A DNA stretch of 25,362 nt from a bacterium UBP6_UBA1177 (lineage in GTDB: Bacteria; UBP6; UBA1177), in the NCBI GenBank assembly GCA_002310995.1, contig DBYV01000056.1:1791-27152 (forward strand), in the 5' to 3' direction. The notes beneath the pieces are model-generated. The model was given only the letters and a program-made list of their open reading frames with translations. It was not told the origin of the DNA and did no database searches. Numbering within the stretch: the first letter of the stretch is position 1; each line of letters starts with the position of its first letter. Shown here in pieces: positions 14,942-23,932 of the stretch. Made by a program: the position numbers and the translations under genes.

Positions 14942-16378
14942 GTGTGCGGTATAGCCGGTATTTTCAATGTTTCAGACAGTGAAACCCTTGTTGCCGAACT
15001 CCTTTTTTCGATTCAGCACAGAGGTCAGGAAAGCTGCGGTCTGGCGGCAAGAAACGAGCGCGGAAACATTTTCTGCTACAAAGGAATGGGACTTGTCAAA
15101 AATGTTTTGACAGAGGAAATCCTCAAGAAATACAGCGGAAACATCGCCATCGGTCACGTCCGCTACCCGACTGCGGGAAAAAGCGACGAAACCAACAGTC
15201 AGCCGCATGTGATCGAGCTTCCTGAAGGTCCGCATCTCGCGATCTGCAGCAACGGCGACATCATCAACTACTACGAAATCCGCACGTGGCTTGAGAACGA
15301 CTACGGCTTCACCTTCAAAAGCGACAACGACGGCGAGCTCATCGGCAGACTTATCGCTTTCTATCTTCTTCACAAGAAACTTTCGATCGAAGATTCGATA
15401 ATCGAAGCGCAGAAACAGCTCAAAGGAGCTTTCTCGTCGATACTCATCTACCGCGACAAAATGTTCGGATTCCGCGATCCGCACGGATACAGACCTTATG
15501 TCATCGGAACTCTCGACGACGAAGCTGATTTAAACGGCGAGATCCCCTCCGAAGGCATTGTTCTCGCTTCTGAAAGCTGCGCATTCGGCATTGTCGGAGC
15601 AAGAATGATCAGAGAAATGCGCCCCGGCGAGATCATCAGGCTCGAAAAAGGGAAACCGATGGTAACAGTCGCAGTCAACGCCGGAAAAACGCAGCACTGC
15701 GTATTCGAACTTATCTATTTCTCGCGTCCTGACACAAAAGTTTTCGGCGAAAAGGTTTACGATGTCCGTAAAAAAATCGGCGCTCAGCTCGCAGATTACG
15801 ATAAACACATGGGATTCGGCGATGACACAGTAGTCATGGCAGTTCCAGACTCGTCGAACTTCGTCGCTTTAGGTTACGCCCAGAGCGCAAAACTCTCTTT
15901 CGACATGGGGCTGCTGAGAAACCACTATGTCGGCAGAACTTTCACGAAACCCGACCAGAAACAGCGCGACGAAGGTGTCCGCCACAAATTCAATCCCCTT
16001 CCCGACTTCTTTGAAGGCAAAAAAGTCGTCCTCGTTGACGATTCGATCGTCCGCGGAACCACTCTCCGCAAGATTACGAGAATGCTGAGAAATGTAGGCG
16101 CGAAGGAAATCCACATCAGGATCGGTTCTCCGAAAGTCATCGGAAGCTGCTACTACGGCATCGACACTCCGACCAGAAACGAACTTATCGCGGCAGTCAA
16201 AAGCCACGACGAAATATGTGAATATTTAGGCGCCGATTCGCTGAAGCACATCGAGATCGCCGATTTCGGCAAGATCCTCCACAAATTCGAAGATTTCTGC
16301 TTCGCCTGCTTCAACCTTGAATATCAGTATAAACCCGAAGATTACCACCAGAAAGTAAACCGCCCCGACGCAAAGTAG
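14942..16378 (+). CDS. purF: Amidophosphoribosyltransferase (glutamine PRPP amidotransferase), Fe-S type
   Basis: 478 residues with a GTG start. It catalyses the first committed step of purine synthesis: PRPP plus glutamine to 5-phosphoribosylamine. The N-terminal Ntn glutaminase begins MCGIAGIF, with C2 as nucleophile, then QHRGQES, HVRYPTAG and SNGDI. The C-terminal phosphoribosyltransferase domain has the PRPP loop VVLVDDSIVRGTT (residues 362-374). Cysteines C253 (QHCVFE), C403 (GSCYYGID), C453 and C456 (CFAC) correspond to the four [4Fe-4S] ligands of the Bacillus subtilis enzyme. That enzyme has an 11-residue propeptide; here none exists, so maturation needs only removal of the initiator residue. 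The gene is monocistronic and convergent with a small lipoprotein gene. No other pur genes are near. Confidence 0.97.
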   Translation: MCGIAGIFNVSDSETLVAELLFSIQHRGQESCGLAARNERGNIFCYKGMGLVKNVLTEEILKKYSGNIAIGHVRYPTAGKSDETNSQPHVIELPEGPHLAICSNGDIINYYEIRTWLENDYGFTFKSDNDGELIGRLIAFYLLHKKLSIEDSIIEAQKQLKGAFSSILIYRDKMFGFRDPHGYRPYVIGTLDDEADLNGEIPSEGIVLASESCAFGIVGARMIREMRPGEIIRLEKGKPMVTVAVNAGKTQHCVFELIYFSRPDTKVFGEKVYDVRKKIGAQLADYDKHMGFGDDTVVMAVPDSSNFVALGYAQSAKLSFDMGLLRNHYVGRTFTKPDQKQRDEGVRHKFNPLPDFFEGKKVVLVDDSIVRGTTLRKITRMLRNVGAKEIHIRIGSPKVIGSCYYGIDTPTRNELIAAVKSHDEICEYLGADSLKHIEIADFGKILHKFEDFCFACFNLEYQYKPEDYHQKVNRPDAK

Positions 16379-16395
16379 ATTTCACTGCGCTACAA

Positions 16396-16411
16396 AACAG
16401 CTGTAGCTGTT
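16396..16411. terminator. Short hairpin between convergent purF and the small lipoprotein gene
   Basis: AACAGC-TGTA-GCTGTT forms a 6-base stem with a 4-base loop 18 bases after the purF stop. It overlaps the stop codon of the minus-strand gene. The following T run on the plus strand is broken (TACTTTATTT), so this is a modest, possibly bidirectional terminator. Confidence 0.45.
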
Positions 16412-16901
16412 ACTTTATTTCGAAAGAAGCTTTGTGGTGTTTACCTTCGTAATTGATTTCGATTGCTTTGATTGATTCTATTTCTTCTGCGGTTGAAACC
16501 GTGTATTCTATCGGCATAAGATAACAGCAATCATCACATCCTGCTGCCAAATCAAGATCGGTATCACGCTCCAGAATGTTGACTTTGAGAACATTTTCCT
16601 CAATTCCAGCGACTTTGTAGCCGTATTCCCAGTCATAACCGCAGTGCATCTCGCCAAACCAGTTGAATTTAATGGTTTTGTCTTTTGTTTCAGTAACTTC
16701 GACATACTCGTTGCAGGAATAGTAATCTTCTTTTTCCGTATAAATTCTGTCCCTGAAAGAAATAGCCGGTTCTGCCTGACGGCATTCGCCTACATCGACA
16801 GCTTCGAAACCGTTTTCGTTTTCCGAACCGTTGTTGCTACCCCCACAGCTCAAAAACATGAAAACCGCTGAAACAGCAAGCAATAAAAGTGATTTTTTCA
16901 T
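16410..16901 (-). CDS. Small lipoprotein of unknown function with six mature cysteines besides the lipid anchor
   Basis: 163 residues from ATG 16901, which has GGAGGG four bases upstream; the longer frame from 16925 lacks a ribosome site. The signal peptide ends at C19 (MFLSCGG), typical of a lipoprotein. The mature part has a short Asn/Glu-rich spacer, then one compact domain of about 130 residues. It holds cysteines at 40, 63, 87, 122, 125 and 126, the last three in AAGCDDCCYLMP; the even number suggests disulfides in the periplasm or on the surface. I do not recognise the family. Its promoter and leader are almost identical to those of the large lipoprotein operon at 24983, so joint expression is likely. 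Confidence 0.8.
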   Translation of the reverse strand: MKKSLLLLAVSAVFMFLSCGGSNNGSENENGFEAVDVGECRQAEPAISFRDRIYTEKEDYYSCNEYVEVTETKDKTIKFNWFGEMHCGYDWEYGYKVAGIEENVLKVNILERDTDLDLAAGCDDCCYLMPIEYTVSTAEEIESIKAIEINYEGKHHKASFEIK

Positions 16902-16915
16902 GATACCCTCCATCA

Positions 16916-16956
16916 AAAAAAACAAATAATCATATATTTAGTTACACAAAATCCAA
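16916..16956 (-). promoter_or_regulatory. Promoter/leader of the small lipoprotein gene, duplicated upstream of the lipoprotein operon
   Basis: Minus strand: candidate -35 TTGGAT (16951-16956), 16-base spacer, -10 TATGAT (16929-16934), then an AT-rich leader to the ribosome site. The 37 bases 16916-16952 match 24999-25035 at 36 positions; the only difference is C/T at 16945 versus 25028. Outside this block the two regions diverge, which suggests functional conservation or a recent copy. Confidence 0.6.
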
Positions 16957-17149
16957 TTTTTATTGAAAAAAAATTACCCCCCCGAAAAACTTTATAACTA
17001 TTTAGTTTTATTAATGATTTTTTGCATTTTTTTACAAATCAGAACTTTATTTACCGATTTACGCGACTATAGCCTTCAAGCGTACAGGATTTTCGGAAAG
17101 TCTGTCTGGAACTTTTCATTTTTTGAGGAAACTATCCGGTAGAAGTGCG
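16957..17149. other. AT-rich spacer downstream of the lipoprotein operon
   Basis: Holds A-, T- and C-homopolymer runs (for example seven C at 16977-16983) and no credible ORF. A somewhat less AT-rich stretch at about 17055-17110 contains AAAGT/ACTTT arms that could make a weak stem. I see no convincing intrinsic terminator for the operon ending at 17150. Confidence 0.4.
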
Positions 17150-20100
17150 CTACTCCGCGTTCCGGACACACCTGATATAGTTGCCGCTGCTCTTATTGAT
17201 CATGTACGAAGTGGTTTCGCCCACACTCCCATATTTGAAATACACGACCCAAGCATAGGAATCGTCAGATGAATGAGTAGTTGAAGACCAAAAACGGTTA
17301 CTTGTGTTGTTTGGCATATCAGGAAAATATGAATAAGGGGCTTCAGGTTTTTCATAATTTATAAGAGAGGCCAGCTCGTTTTTATTGGGAAGTCTCCAGT
17401 CGGAATAGTCTGCATAAGTCGAATCCTCACAGTATTTAAGTGCATGCCCCCAGTTGCCTGTCGTATACTCCTTCTGCCACATCAGACCTGTTGTGGAATC
17501 TTTGACTACGACTGCTTCGTTTATTGTCTGAGTCGTAAAATTATCAGATGTCGCAGGCTGCATCTCATCTCCGCTGACACAAAGAACCTGTTTATGGGAG
17601 GTTTTCGAGTAGTCAGCCGAATTCTCTCCGTAATACATTCCGGAATAAAGCATAAATACATAAGCATAGTCCGTATAGCCTTTATATTCTTTCGATGTCC
17701 AGACTTTATTGCTGAATTTCGGTATTTCTGTAAAATTGGAATTCAATGCAGGATTATATCTGCTGTTGTCAACGATAGTCAGCAATTCCAGAGGATTCGG
17801 AACACGCCAGTTGCTTTTTCCCCCGTAATTCGAGTTGTTCAAATCTGCACAGTGGTTCGGTGCATCATCCCAAGTATATGAGTTTTTAGACAGCGACTGT
17901 TCCCAAGTCAAGCCTGTGTTGTAGTCAACCACGACTGTTTGCTTAAAAATCGTCTTAAGGTTGAAACTCTGTGCCGTGCATTTGCTCGTGTACTGTGCAT
18001 CCTGTCCGAAAAGGTCTTCACCTTCTGCCGGACATTCCGGATTTTCATAACACAAAGTCTGACCCGTGCAGATGTTGCCCAAAGGAACAGGGTGCCTGCA
18101 TTCAGAACCGTTCCAGACATATCCGTTTTCGCAGATGCATTCATATTCTTCCGCATTTTCCGGAATGCATTCTTCCGTTGAATTTTCCAAACCTTGGCAT
18201 GGATTGCCGACACACGGATTCCACAGGCATTCCACGCCGTTCCAGAAATAGTTTTCAATACAGCTGAAGCCGCAGTATCCGTTGGAGTCATCGATATATT
18301 TTGCATCAATCTCGTCTGTCCATTGATGGTCAAGATATTCCATTGTGTAGCTTGTGTGCTCACTGCTCCATTCACTGTTTGCGGGTTTGCCGCTACATTC
18401 CACGATTTTGGTGCATTTTTGTTCTTCTTCGTTCCATGTCCCTCCGGCTTCGGCACATGTTTCACCGTTGACCGGCTCAGTATCCGAGTTTCTGACACAT
18501 TTCACCGGATATGTCCATTTAGTCGGAGAGCTAAGGCTCGGAATACCCATACTGGCACCATCTATATTAAAACTTACTACCCACGCGGCATTAGGAGCTT
18601 CTGTATCAGTAGATGATGTATAAAATCTTGTTGACTGCATGCCGGGAAAATCGGAATATGGACCACTGGATTTTTCGTAATTTAACAAAGAAGCCAATTC
18701 GTTTCTGTTGGGAAGTCTCCAGTCTATGTGACCGGCGTATTTTAACTTTTCACAGTAGTTTAAAGCACCTCCCCAGGATCTGTTGACCCCCGTTTTCTGC
18801 CACATGAGTTTCGTAGTAGAATCTGTTACAACGACATCTCCGTTTATGGTCTCTGTTGTGAATGAGGGCTTTGGAAGCTCGTTTCCACGGACGCACATTA
18901 CATTATATTTTTTTTCTGTTTTTGTTTCTTTGAAGCATGAAGAATCCCCGTATTGTATGTAATATGCCTTTGCCTTTGCGGGATCACTATAGTCTTCCTG
19001 TGATGTCCAGAAACGTGCTGAACTTAAAATTCCGTCTTCGGGAAAAAGAATAGAAGTAGTCGGGGTAAGTTTGGGAAAATAGTTTGTGTCAAATGCCGGA
19101 TCATATTTGTTGATGTCAGATATAGTGTGGAATTCTATAGGACTCGGTAAACGCCAGTCACTGTATCCGCCATAAGTCAGAGAGTTACAGTAACCTTTTG
19201 CGTGACCCCAAAGCAGCCATTGTATTGTGGGAGTATGCTGCCACATCAACTTTGTGTTGTTGTCAAAAACTACTGCTTCATCTTCATCCGAAAATGTCAG
19301 AAGTGTAAAACTCTGAGGTTTGCAATAGCCGGCAGCTGCATATTGAGCGTCCTGACCGAAGAAATCGTCACGTGGCGATGAGGGGCATGTTATCAAATTA
19401 GAGTTGTCGTAGCACTTGTCCTGATTCGTGCAAATTCTGCCGAGCGGTACAACACATTCCAAGCCGTTCCATGTATATTTGCTTTCGCAGCTGCATTCAT
19501 ACTCTTCCACATTTTTCGGAATGCATTCTTCTGTTGAATTTTCCAAACCCTGGCATGGATTGCCGACACACGGATTCAGGCATTCCGAGCCGTTCCAGAA
19601 ATAGTTTTCGATGCAGCTGAAGCCGCAGTAGCCGTTGGATAGAGAAATATATCTTGCATCAATCTCAGTGGGCCATCCGCCGTCAGTATATTCCATTGTG
19701 TAGCTTGTGTGCTCGCTGCTCCATTCACTGTTTGCGGGTTTACCGCTGCATTCCACAGTTTTTGTGCATTTGTGTTCTTCTTCGTTCCATGTTCCGCCGA
19801 CTTCGGCACATGTTTCACCGTTGAGCGGAGCTGTATCGACATCATCATCACTTGGTTCAGGTGTAGAATCCGCGTCGTCGGTTGGCTCAGTGTCAGCATC
19901 GGCATCATTAGGTTCCGGAGTAGAATCCGCGTCATCAGTCGGTTCGCTGTCGACATCGTCGTCACTCGGTTCCGGAGTAGAATCAGCATCGTCAGTTGGC
20001 TCAGTGTCAGCGTCGTCGTCACTTAGTTCGGGTTGGGAATCTGCATCGTCAACCGGATCAGTGTCGGTGTCTTTATCATTGAGTTCGGGTTGGGAATCTG

Positions 20101-20455
20101 CATCATCAGTCGGCTCGCTGTCAGCATCGTCGTTACTTGATTCCGGTGTAGAATCAGCATCATCGGTCGGTTCACTATCCGCGTCATCGTCATTCGATTC
20201 CGGTACGGTATCGGAATCATCAGCCGGAATTTTGTCCGAATCTGTTTCTGACGGCTCGGTGTCCGCATCATCATCGTTCGGTTCGGGTTGGGAATCTGCG
20301 TCGTCAACCGGAGCACTATCCGTATCATCAACAGAAGCTGTGTCAGAATCATCTGTAGGAATATCGGGAATGTCGTTGTCGCTGATCGTTTCGTTTTTGC
20401 CGCTGCATGACGCAAGCAGAACGAAAATTAATGTAAGAAACAGGATTCTTTTCAT
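17150..20455 (-). CDS. Large lipoprotein with two (Cys-rich + double DUF1566) units on an acidic stalk
   Basis: 1101 residues; GAGGTG lies five bases before the ATG. Lipoprotein signal with lipobox LLASC (C17). Residues 25-210 are an Asp/Glu/Pro/Ser/Thr stalk built on a roughly 19-residue repeat (DDADSTPEPSDDDVDSEPT type). Next come two homologous units. Each has a Cys-rich EGF-like segment (214-350 and 664-805; GTWNEEE, NGYCGFSCIENYFWNG, NPCVGNPCQG) followed by two DUF1566 domains (about 395-523 and 543-656; 841-961 and 983-1099). These show LMWQ or LTWEQ, DWRLPNRNELASL-type, and CVRN or CVSG motifs. DUF1566 is common in surface and fimbrial-type proteins; its biochemical role is uncertain. 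Last gene of a three-gene operon, 15 bases after the Kelch-like gene. Its first 50-odd residues are identical to those of that neighbour. Confidence 0.85.
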   Translation of the reverse strand: MKRILFLTLIFVLLASCSGKNETISDNDIPDIPTDDSDTASVDDTDSAPVDDADSQPEPNDDDADTEPSETDSDKIPADDSDTVPESNDDDADSEPTDDADSTPESSNDDADSEPTDDADSQPELNDKDTDTDPVDDADSQPELSDDDADTEPTDDADSTPEPSDDDVDSEPTDDADSTPEPNDADADTEPTDDADSTPEPSDDDVDTAPLNGETCAEVGGTWNEEEHKCTKTVECSGKPANSEWSSEHTSYTMEYTDGGWPTEIDARYISLSNGYCGFSCIENYFWNGSECLNPCVGNPCQGLENSTEECIPKNVEEYECSCESKYTWNGLECVVPLGRICTNQDKCYDNSNLITCPSSPRDDFFGQDAQYAAAGYCKPQSFTLLTFSDEDEAVVFDNNTKLMWQHTPTIQWLLWGHAKGYCNSLTYGGYSDWRLPSPIEFHTISDINKYDPAFDTNYFPKLTPTTSILFPEDGILSSARFWTSQEDYSDPAKAKAYYIQYGDSSCFKETKTEKKYNVMCVRGNELPKPSFTTETINGDVVVTDSTTKLMWQKTGVNRSWGGALNYCEKLKYAGHIDWRLPNRNELASLLNYEKSSGPYSDFPGMQSTRFYTSSTDTEAPNAAWVVSFNIDGASMGIPSLSSPTKWTYPVKCVRNSDTEPVNGETCAEAGGTWNEEEQKCTKIVECSGKPANSEWSSEHTSYTMEYLDHQWTDEIDAKYIDDSNGYCGFSCIENYFWNGVECLWNPCVGNPCQGLENSTEECIPENAEEYECICENGYVWNGSECRHPVPLGNICTGQTLCYENPECPAEGEDLFGQDAQYTSKCTAQSFNLKTIFKQTVVVDYNTGLTWEQSLSKNSYTWDDAPNHCADLNNSNYGGKSNWRVPNPLELLTIVDNSRYNPALNSNFTEIPKFSNKVWTSKEYKGYTDYAYVFMLYSGMYYGENSADYSKTSHKQVLCVSGDEMQPATSDNFTTQTINEAVVVKDSTTGLMWQKEYTTGNWGHALKYCEDSTYADYSDWRLPNKNELASLINYEKPEAPYSYFPDMPNNTSNRFWSSTTHSSDDSYAWVVYFKYGSVGETTSYMINKSSGNYIRCVRNAE
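17153..19828 (-). repeat. Internal duplication within the DUF1566 lipoprotein gene
   Basis: Residues 210-656 (about 18488-19828) and 660-1101 (about 17153-18478) are repeats of one Cys-rich plus two-DUF1566 unit. DNA identity is highest in the Cys-rich parts: near 18168-18290 and 19530-19640 long stretches differ at only scattered positions. DUF1566 copies 2 and 4 resemble each other more than their direct neighbours, as do copies 1 and 3, so the two-domain block duplicated as a unit. Confidence 0.85.
19826..20383 (-). repeat. Asp-rich stalk repeat of the DUF1566 lipoprotein
   Basis: Degenerate tandem repeat of about 57 bases (19 codons), roughly nine copies with some partial units, coding for DDADS-xPExx-DDDxDxEPT. 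It has a regular Asp-x-Asp spacing and would be strongly acidic, extended and possibly cation-binding. Related arrays occur in the two upstream genes of the operon. Confidence 0.8.
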
Positions 20456-20459
20456 GATT
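20304..20459 (-). repeat. 156-base perfect repeat, copy A (signal peptide and start of stalk)
   Basis: Identical base for base to 23781-23936. Covers three bases before the start codon, the complete lipoprotein signal and the first part of the Asp-rich stalk. Upstream of this block the ribosome-site sequences already differ. Confidence 0.95.
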
Positions 20460-20470
20460 CACCTCAAAAA

Positions 20471-23400
20471 TCAGTAGCAACTTCCAAGCACATTAGGATT
20501 CGGGGTTGTAATATAACTCCTGTAGGTGTCAGCATCCCAAATTGGAATGAGAAGTGCATTCGAGTTGCTGAAAATGCATACCGGATGGTTTACAGGGTCG
20601 ATGTCGATACCTTCTTCTTCTATTTTGCTGTCGGTTACAATAGTATTGCCGGAATCCCATTTTACAACGGCAATGGTTTTCCATTCGTTGAGTTTGATTT
20701 TGAAATCTTTCGTGGTTGCGGCATAGATATCGGATGTTCCACTTCTCGGAACTTCTTCCCCGTCAACGAAGATTTCGACTCTCGCATCGACTTCGTAAGT
20801 ACTGTCTTCTCCGGTATAATCAGGATTGCAGCGGTTTATGCCGTCATTGTATTTTGATGAACATGAGGTGTATCCTGCAACAATAAGATACTGGTCATTG
20901 ATAATTTCTGCATCAGGAGTTCCTATAGGACCTAAACCTATGGTTTCAGGATTTTGGTAGTTGCTACCGCCCCAATAGTTGTCAATATCTAGCGAAGCGT
21001 GCCACTGAATTGTTCCTTCGCTGCTGACATAGCTGTCCGGGTGCCCCTGATCTTCAAAAGAACAGTCATCATGACGCCAGTAAACTTCGCAATCCGGATC
21101 ACTGCTTTCGCAGAAATTGTTGTTTCGTCTTTGTTTAGTGCCGAGAACTCCCTCTTTTATTGTCATTTTATTGTTGCTTGCTGCTTCAAGACTGATTCTT
21201 TTAACTAAATGGAGATTTAAATCTATTGCCGAACCTTCATAGAGAGAAGAATATGTTTCTGCCGCTTTTTTGAATCCCTGTTTCCATGTAAGCTGCGCTA
21301 CAACACGGGCTTGAGGGATGATTTTCGGGATAACCGAAATGTCCGTCGTATTGCTTGCAAGGCCCGTTTCCTTATCAACGGTTTCTGCCTGAATGTTGAT
21401 TTTGTAGTATTTGGTGCGTTTTTCTTCGCAGTATTTCTGACGGCAGAGCAAGTATTTAGAAAGATTCATGATATTGTTATTTGCCGGTTCGTTTCCACAT
21501 TCCAGAGCGCATTTCGCCGTATTGAAGTAGTCGTTTGCTTCATTGTATTTTCTGGGTGTTGCAACAATCCCGTAGAAAGTTGCTTTTTTCGGGGTTTCAG
21601 GGCTGCTGTCGTAAGGTATCCATTGACCTTCAACCGCATTGATGTCAGGGATTTTGAGTTTCGATGTTTCGACAATGGGAGAAGGCGATTCCTTCATTTC
21701 CCATTTGTATCTTATGTAGTATTTGGATTCCCAGTCTTCAAGACATGATTCCTGATTATCCGGATCTGAAACACAGGTCCCGTTTAGACTCAGCTGAACT
21801 TTGTCGTTAATGTTTCTGTATGACATCGGCGAGTTGAACGGATTTTCAAAGTTGACACGGATTATCGGTTTCGGCGGCAGTGTTGCGTAAGCATAAGAAC
21901 TCTGATTTTCAGGAAACTCATAGCCGCCGGTCTGATAAACGTATTTTCCGCCAAGCAGAAAAACCTGACCAAGTGCATCAGCTGCAACCGGACCGTCGAT
22001 CATTTTATTGTTGCCGCTGTCCTGATTCTGCTGCATCAGGCTGATTTGAGCTGAAGGTGAAAAGATTTCTGTGCCGAGATCGAAATCTTTTATTCTTTTG
22101 ACCTGAAGGGTAAAAATGATTTGACCGTTGTATGTTCTTGTTCTGTCGGTTTCTCCTGCACCGCAGTTCACCGCGATATGTTTTATCGGATTTTTTCTGC
22201 CGGAACCGAGAAGTGCTGCCGATGGTCTCGCACATTCAAAAGGTGATATGCTTTTGTCATAAATAAAGGAATTGTAGCCGTTTTTGCTGAAAACAAAGAA
22301 ATTTTTATTTGCCGACCATGAGTAAGTTCCGTTTTCACCCTCACGTATGTATCCGCCGACAATTGCCGTAAGCATTTCGTTATCTTCTTTGTCATCCATC
22401 ACAACGCCTACAGCTGTCGGAGAAATGAGTCCGGTATTTTGAAGAGCGGAATCGTCTCTTTTGTCTCTGGATACTATATTTATCGGTTCGGAAGCGTTTT
22501 CCGTTACAAGTTCCGCAAAATTTTCGCCGGCGACAGGAGTTTCTTTTCCTTCGGGTTTATAATTTGTCGAACCGCCGATAACAAGAATCTTTACTGTTTT
22601 GTTTCCACTTCCGTCAACTGTCGAAACATCAGCCAGAGCGTGGTTGCAGCGGGCAGAGTGTAATGTAGCAAAAGATTCTGTGACTATCGAGCCTGTTTTA
22701 GCAGAAATTTTATAAACAGCATTTGATGCTCCGGTGCCGGTGCATCCGCCGACGATATAGACCTCTCCGTCAACTGTAATTGATTTTGCCTTTGTCATCG
22801 GCTGATTGTCTAAATTCAAAGGCGTGTAGCTGTCTGATTCAGGATCGAAAATCCAAAGTGAACTGTTCAGAGTCTCATCTTCTGTTGTGCCGAGACCGAC
22901 AATCACTTTTCCCGTTTCCGTTCTGTCATCAAGAAATGCTGCAATATGGTCGTAAAGTTTTTTAGGCAGATTTGTAACATCTTTTCTGGAAATATTTTTC
23001 ATGTTGAAAACGGAGGCTGTCTGAACAATGGAGTTTGTGTCCATGCTGTAACCACCGGACATATAGACATTTCCGTCTTTTAGAATGGTTGCAGCCGCTC
23101 CTTTTGAACCTTTTGACTGAAAGAGTGATTCGAGCGAATTTTCATCAGGTTTTGTTCTGTTTGATACGATACGGACAAAATCACCGGGCGGCGCAAGAAA
23201 AATTTTTGTATGTTCTTCTTTGACGCTTTCCGCTGCGCCTGTGAGTTTTAATTTGCCATTTTTATTCAAAACTTTGACGAAGATTCGTAAGTAAGGACGG
23301 CTTGCCGCCATGAATGACAGATCGAGAGAGTTCATGCCTGACATTTCAGCAGTAAAATTAAAGTCTGAATCAAATGAATATTCATCATCTGCGGATTCTT

Positions 23401-23932
23401 TTGTATAGACCGAAACGATAATTTTGTCGTTGGCGTTTATGCAGTAAGTGTAGTCTTTCCCTGCTTCTTCTTCCAATTCGAAACAGGTATAATTCGGATC
23501 TGTCGGCAGAATGAGAGAAATTGCTATATTCTTTTTCAAAGGCATTGAGTCTTCATCTGACTCAGTGTCCGCATCGCCATCGTTCTCTTCTGACGCAGTA
23601 TCAGCATCATCTGTCAGATCAGTGTCCACATCATCATCATTGAGTTCGGGCTGGGAATCTGCGTCGTCAGTCGGCTCAGTGTCCGCATCATTGTCACTTG
23701 GCTCGGGTTGAGAATCTGCGTCGTCGGTCGGCTCGGTGTCCACATCATCATCACTGGGTTCAGGTGTAGAATCCGCGTCATCAACCGGAGCACTATCCGT
23801 ATCATCAACAGAAGCTGTGTCAGAATCATCTGTAGGAATATCGGGAATGTCGTTGTCGCTGATCGTTTCGTTTTTGCCGCTGCATGACGCAAGCAGAACG
23901 AAAATTAATGTAAGAAACAGGATTCTTTTCAT
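20471..23932 (-). CDS. Lipoprotein with acidic stalk, Kelch-like beta propeller and YfaP-like C-terminal domain
   Basis: 1153 residues; GGAGG lies six bases before the ATG. Lipoprotein signal with lipobox LLASC (C17). Residues 25-129 are an Asp-rich repeat stalk. Residues 275-680 carry Kelch-type blades with double glycines: NVYMSGGYS, EVYIVGGCTG, KILVIGGSTN, TAIVGGYI and VFLLGGKY. About 690-870 looks like an Ig/PKD-type beta region. Residues 876-1100 resemble the 'DLxLH' domain of YfaP-like envelope proteins: VAQLTWKQ, IDLNLHLV, an acidic Cys segment, WHASLDIDNYWGG, then QYLIVAGY and VEIFVDGEE. Kelch propellers usually bind proteins or sugars; no catalytic signature (such as galactose oxidase copper ligands) was recognised. 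Middle gene of the lipoprotein operon, 16 bases after the Cys-rich gene. Confidence 0.8.
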   Translation of the reverse strand: MKRILFLTLIFVLLASCSGKNETISDNDIPDIPTDDSDTASVDDTDSAPVDDADSTPEPSDDDVDTEPTDDADSQPEPSDNDADTEPTDDADSQPELNDDDVDTDLTDDADTASEENDGDADTESDEDSMPLKKNIAISLILPTDPNYTCFELEEEAGKDYTYCINANDKIIVSVYTKESADDEYSFDSDFNFTAEMSGMNSLDLSFMAASRPYLRIFVKVLNKNGKLKLTGAAESVKEEHTKIFLAPPGDFVRIVSNRTKPDENSLESLFQSKGSKGAAATILKDGNVYMSGGYSMDTNSIVQTASVFNMKNISRKDVTNLPKKLYDHIAAFLDDRTETGKVIVGLGTTEDETLNSSLWIFDPESDSYTPLNLDNQPMTKAKSITVDGEVYIVGGCTGTGASNAVYKISAKTGSIVTESFATLHSARCNHALADVSTVDGSGNKTVKILVIGGSTNYKPEGKETPVAGENFAELVTENASEPINIVSRDKRDDSALQNTGLISPTAVGVVMDDKEDNEMLTAIVGGYIREGENGTYSWSANKNFFVFSKNGYNSFIYDKSISPFECARPSAALLGSGRKNPIKHIAVNCGAGETDRTRTYNGQIIFTLQVKRIKDFDLGTEIFSPSAQISLMQQNQDSGNNKMIDGPVAADALGQVFLLGGKYVYQTGGYEFPENQSSYAYATLPPKPIIRVNFENPFNSPMSYRNINDKVQLSLNGTCVSDPDNQESCLEDWESKYYIRYKWEMKESPSPIVETSKLKIPDINAVEGQWIPYDSSPETPKKATFYGIVATPRKYNEANDYFNTAKCALECGNEPANNNIMNLSKYLLCRQKYCEEKRTKYYKINIQAETVDKETGLASNTTDISVIPKIIPQARVVAQLTWKQGFKKAAETYSSLYEGSAIDLNLHLVKRISLEAASNNKMTIKEGVLGTKQRRNNNFCESSDPDCEVYWRHDDCSFEDQGHPDSYVSSEGTIQWHASLDIDNYWGGSNYQNPETIGLGPIGTPDAEIINDQYLIVAGYTSCSSKYNDGINRCNPDYTGEDSTYEVDARVEIFVDGEEVPRSGTSDIYAATTKDFKIKLNEWKTIAVVKWDSGNTIVTDSKIEEEGIDIDPVNHPVCIFSNSNALLIPIWDADTYRSYITTPNPNVLGSCY
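23546..23860 (-). repeat. Asp-rich stalk repeat of the Kelch-like lipoprotein
   Basis: Same approximately 57-base degenerate unit as in the downstream DUF1566 gene, with fewer copies (about five). The different copy number in two genes with identical starts suggests repeat expansion or contraction after duplication. Confidence 0.8.

Noticed and set aside
14972..15484. 170-residue minus-strand ORF opposite purF
   Set aside because: Antisense shadow of a strongly conserved enzyme; no start signal or family resemblance.
19826..20383. Regular repeats that might suggest a CRISPR array
   Set aside because: The roughly 57-base units are degenerate, contiguous and in frame with a lipoprotein; there are no unique spacers or cas genes.
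19707..20477. 256-residue Ser/Gly-rich plus-strand ORF resembling an adhesin
   Set aside because: Antisense of the Asp-rich stalk; the same composition appears opposite each stalk and no secretion signal is present.
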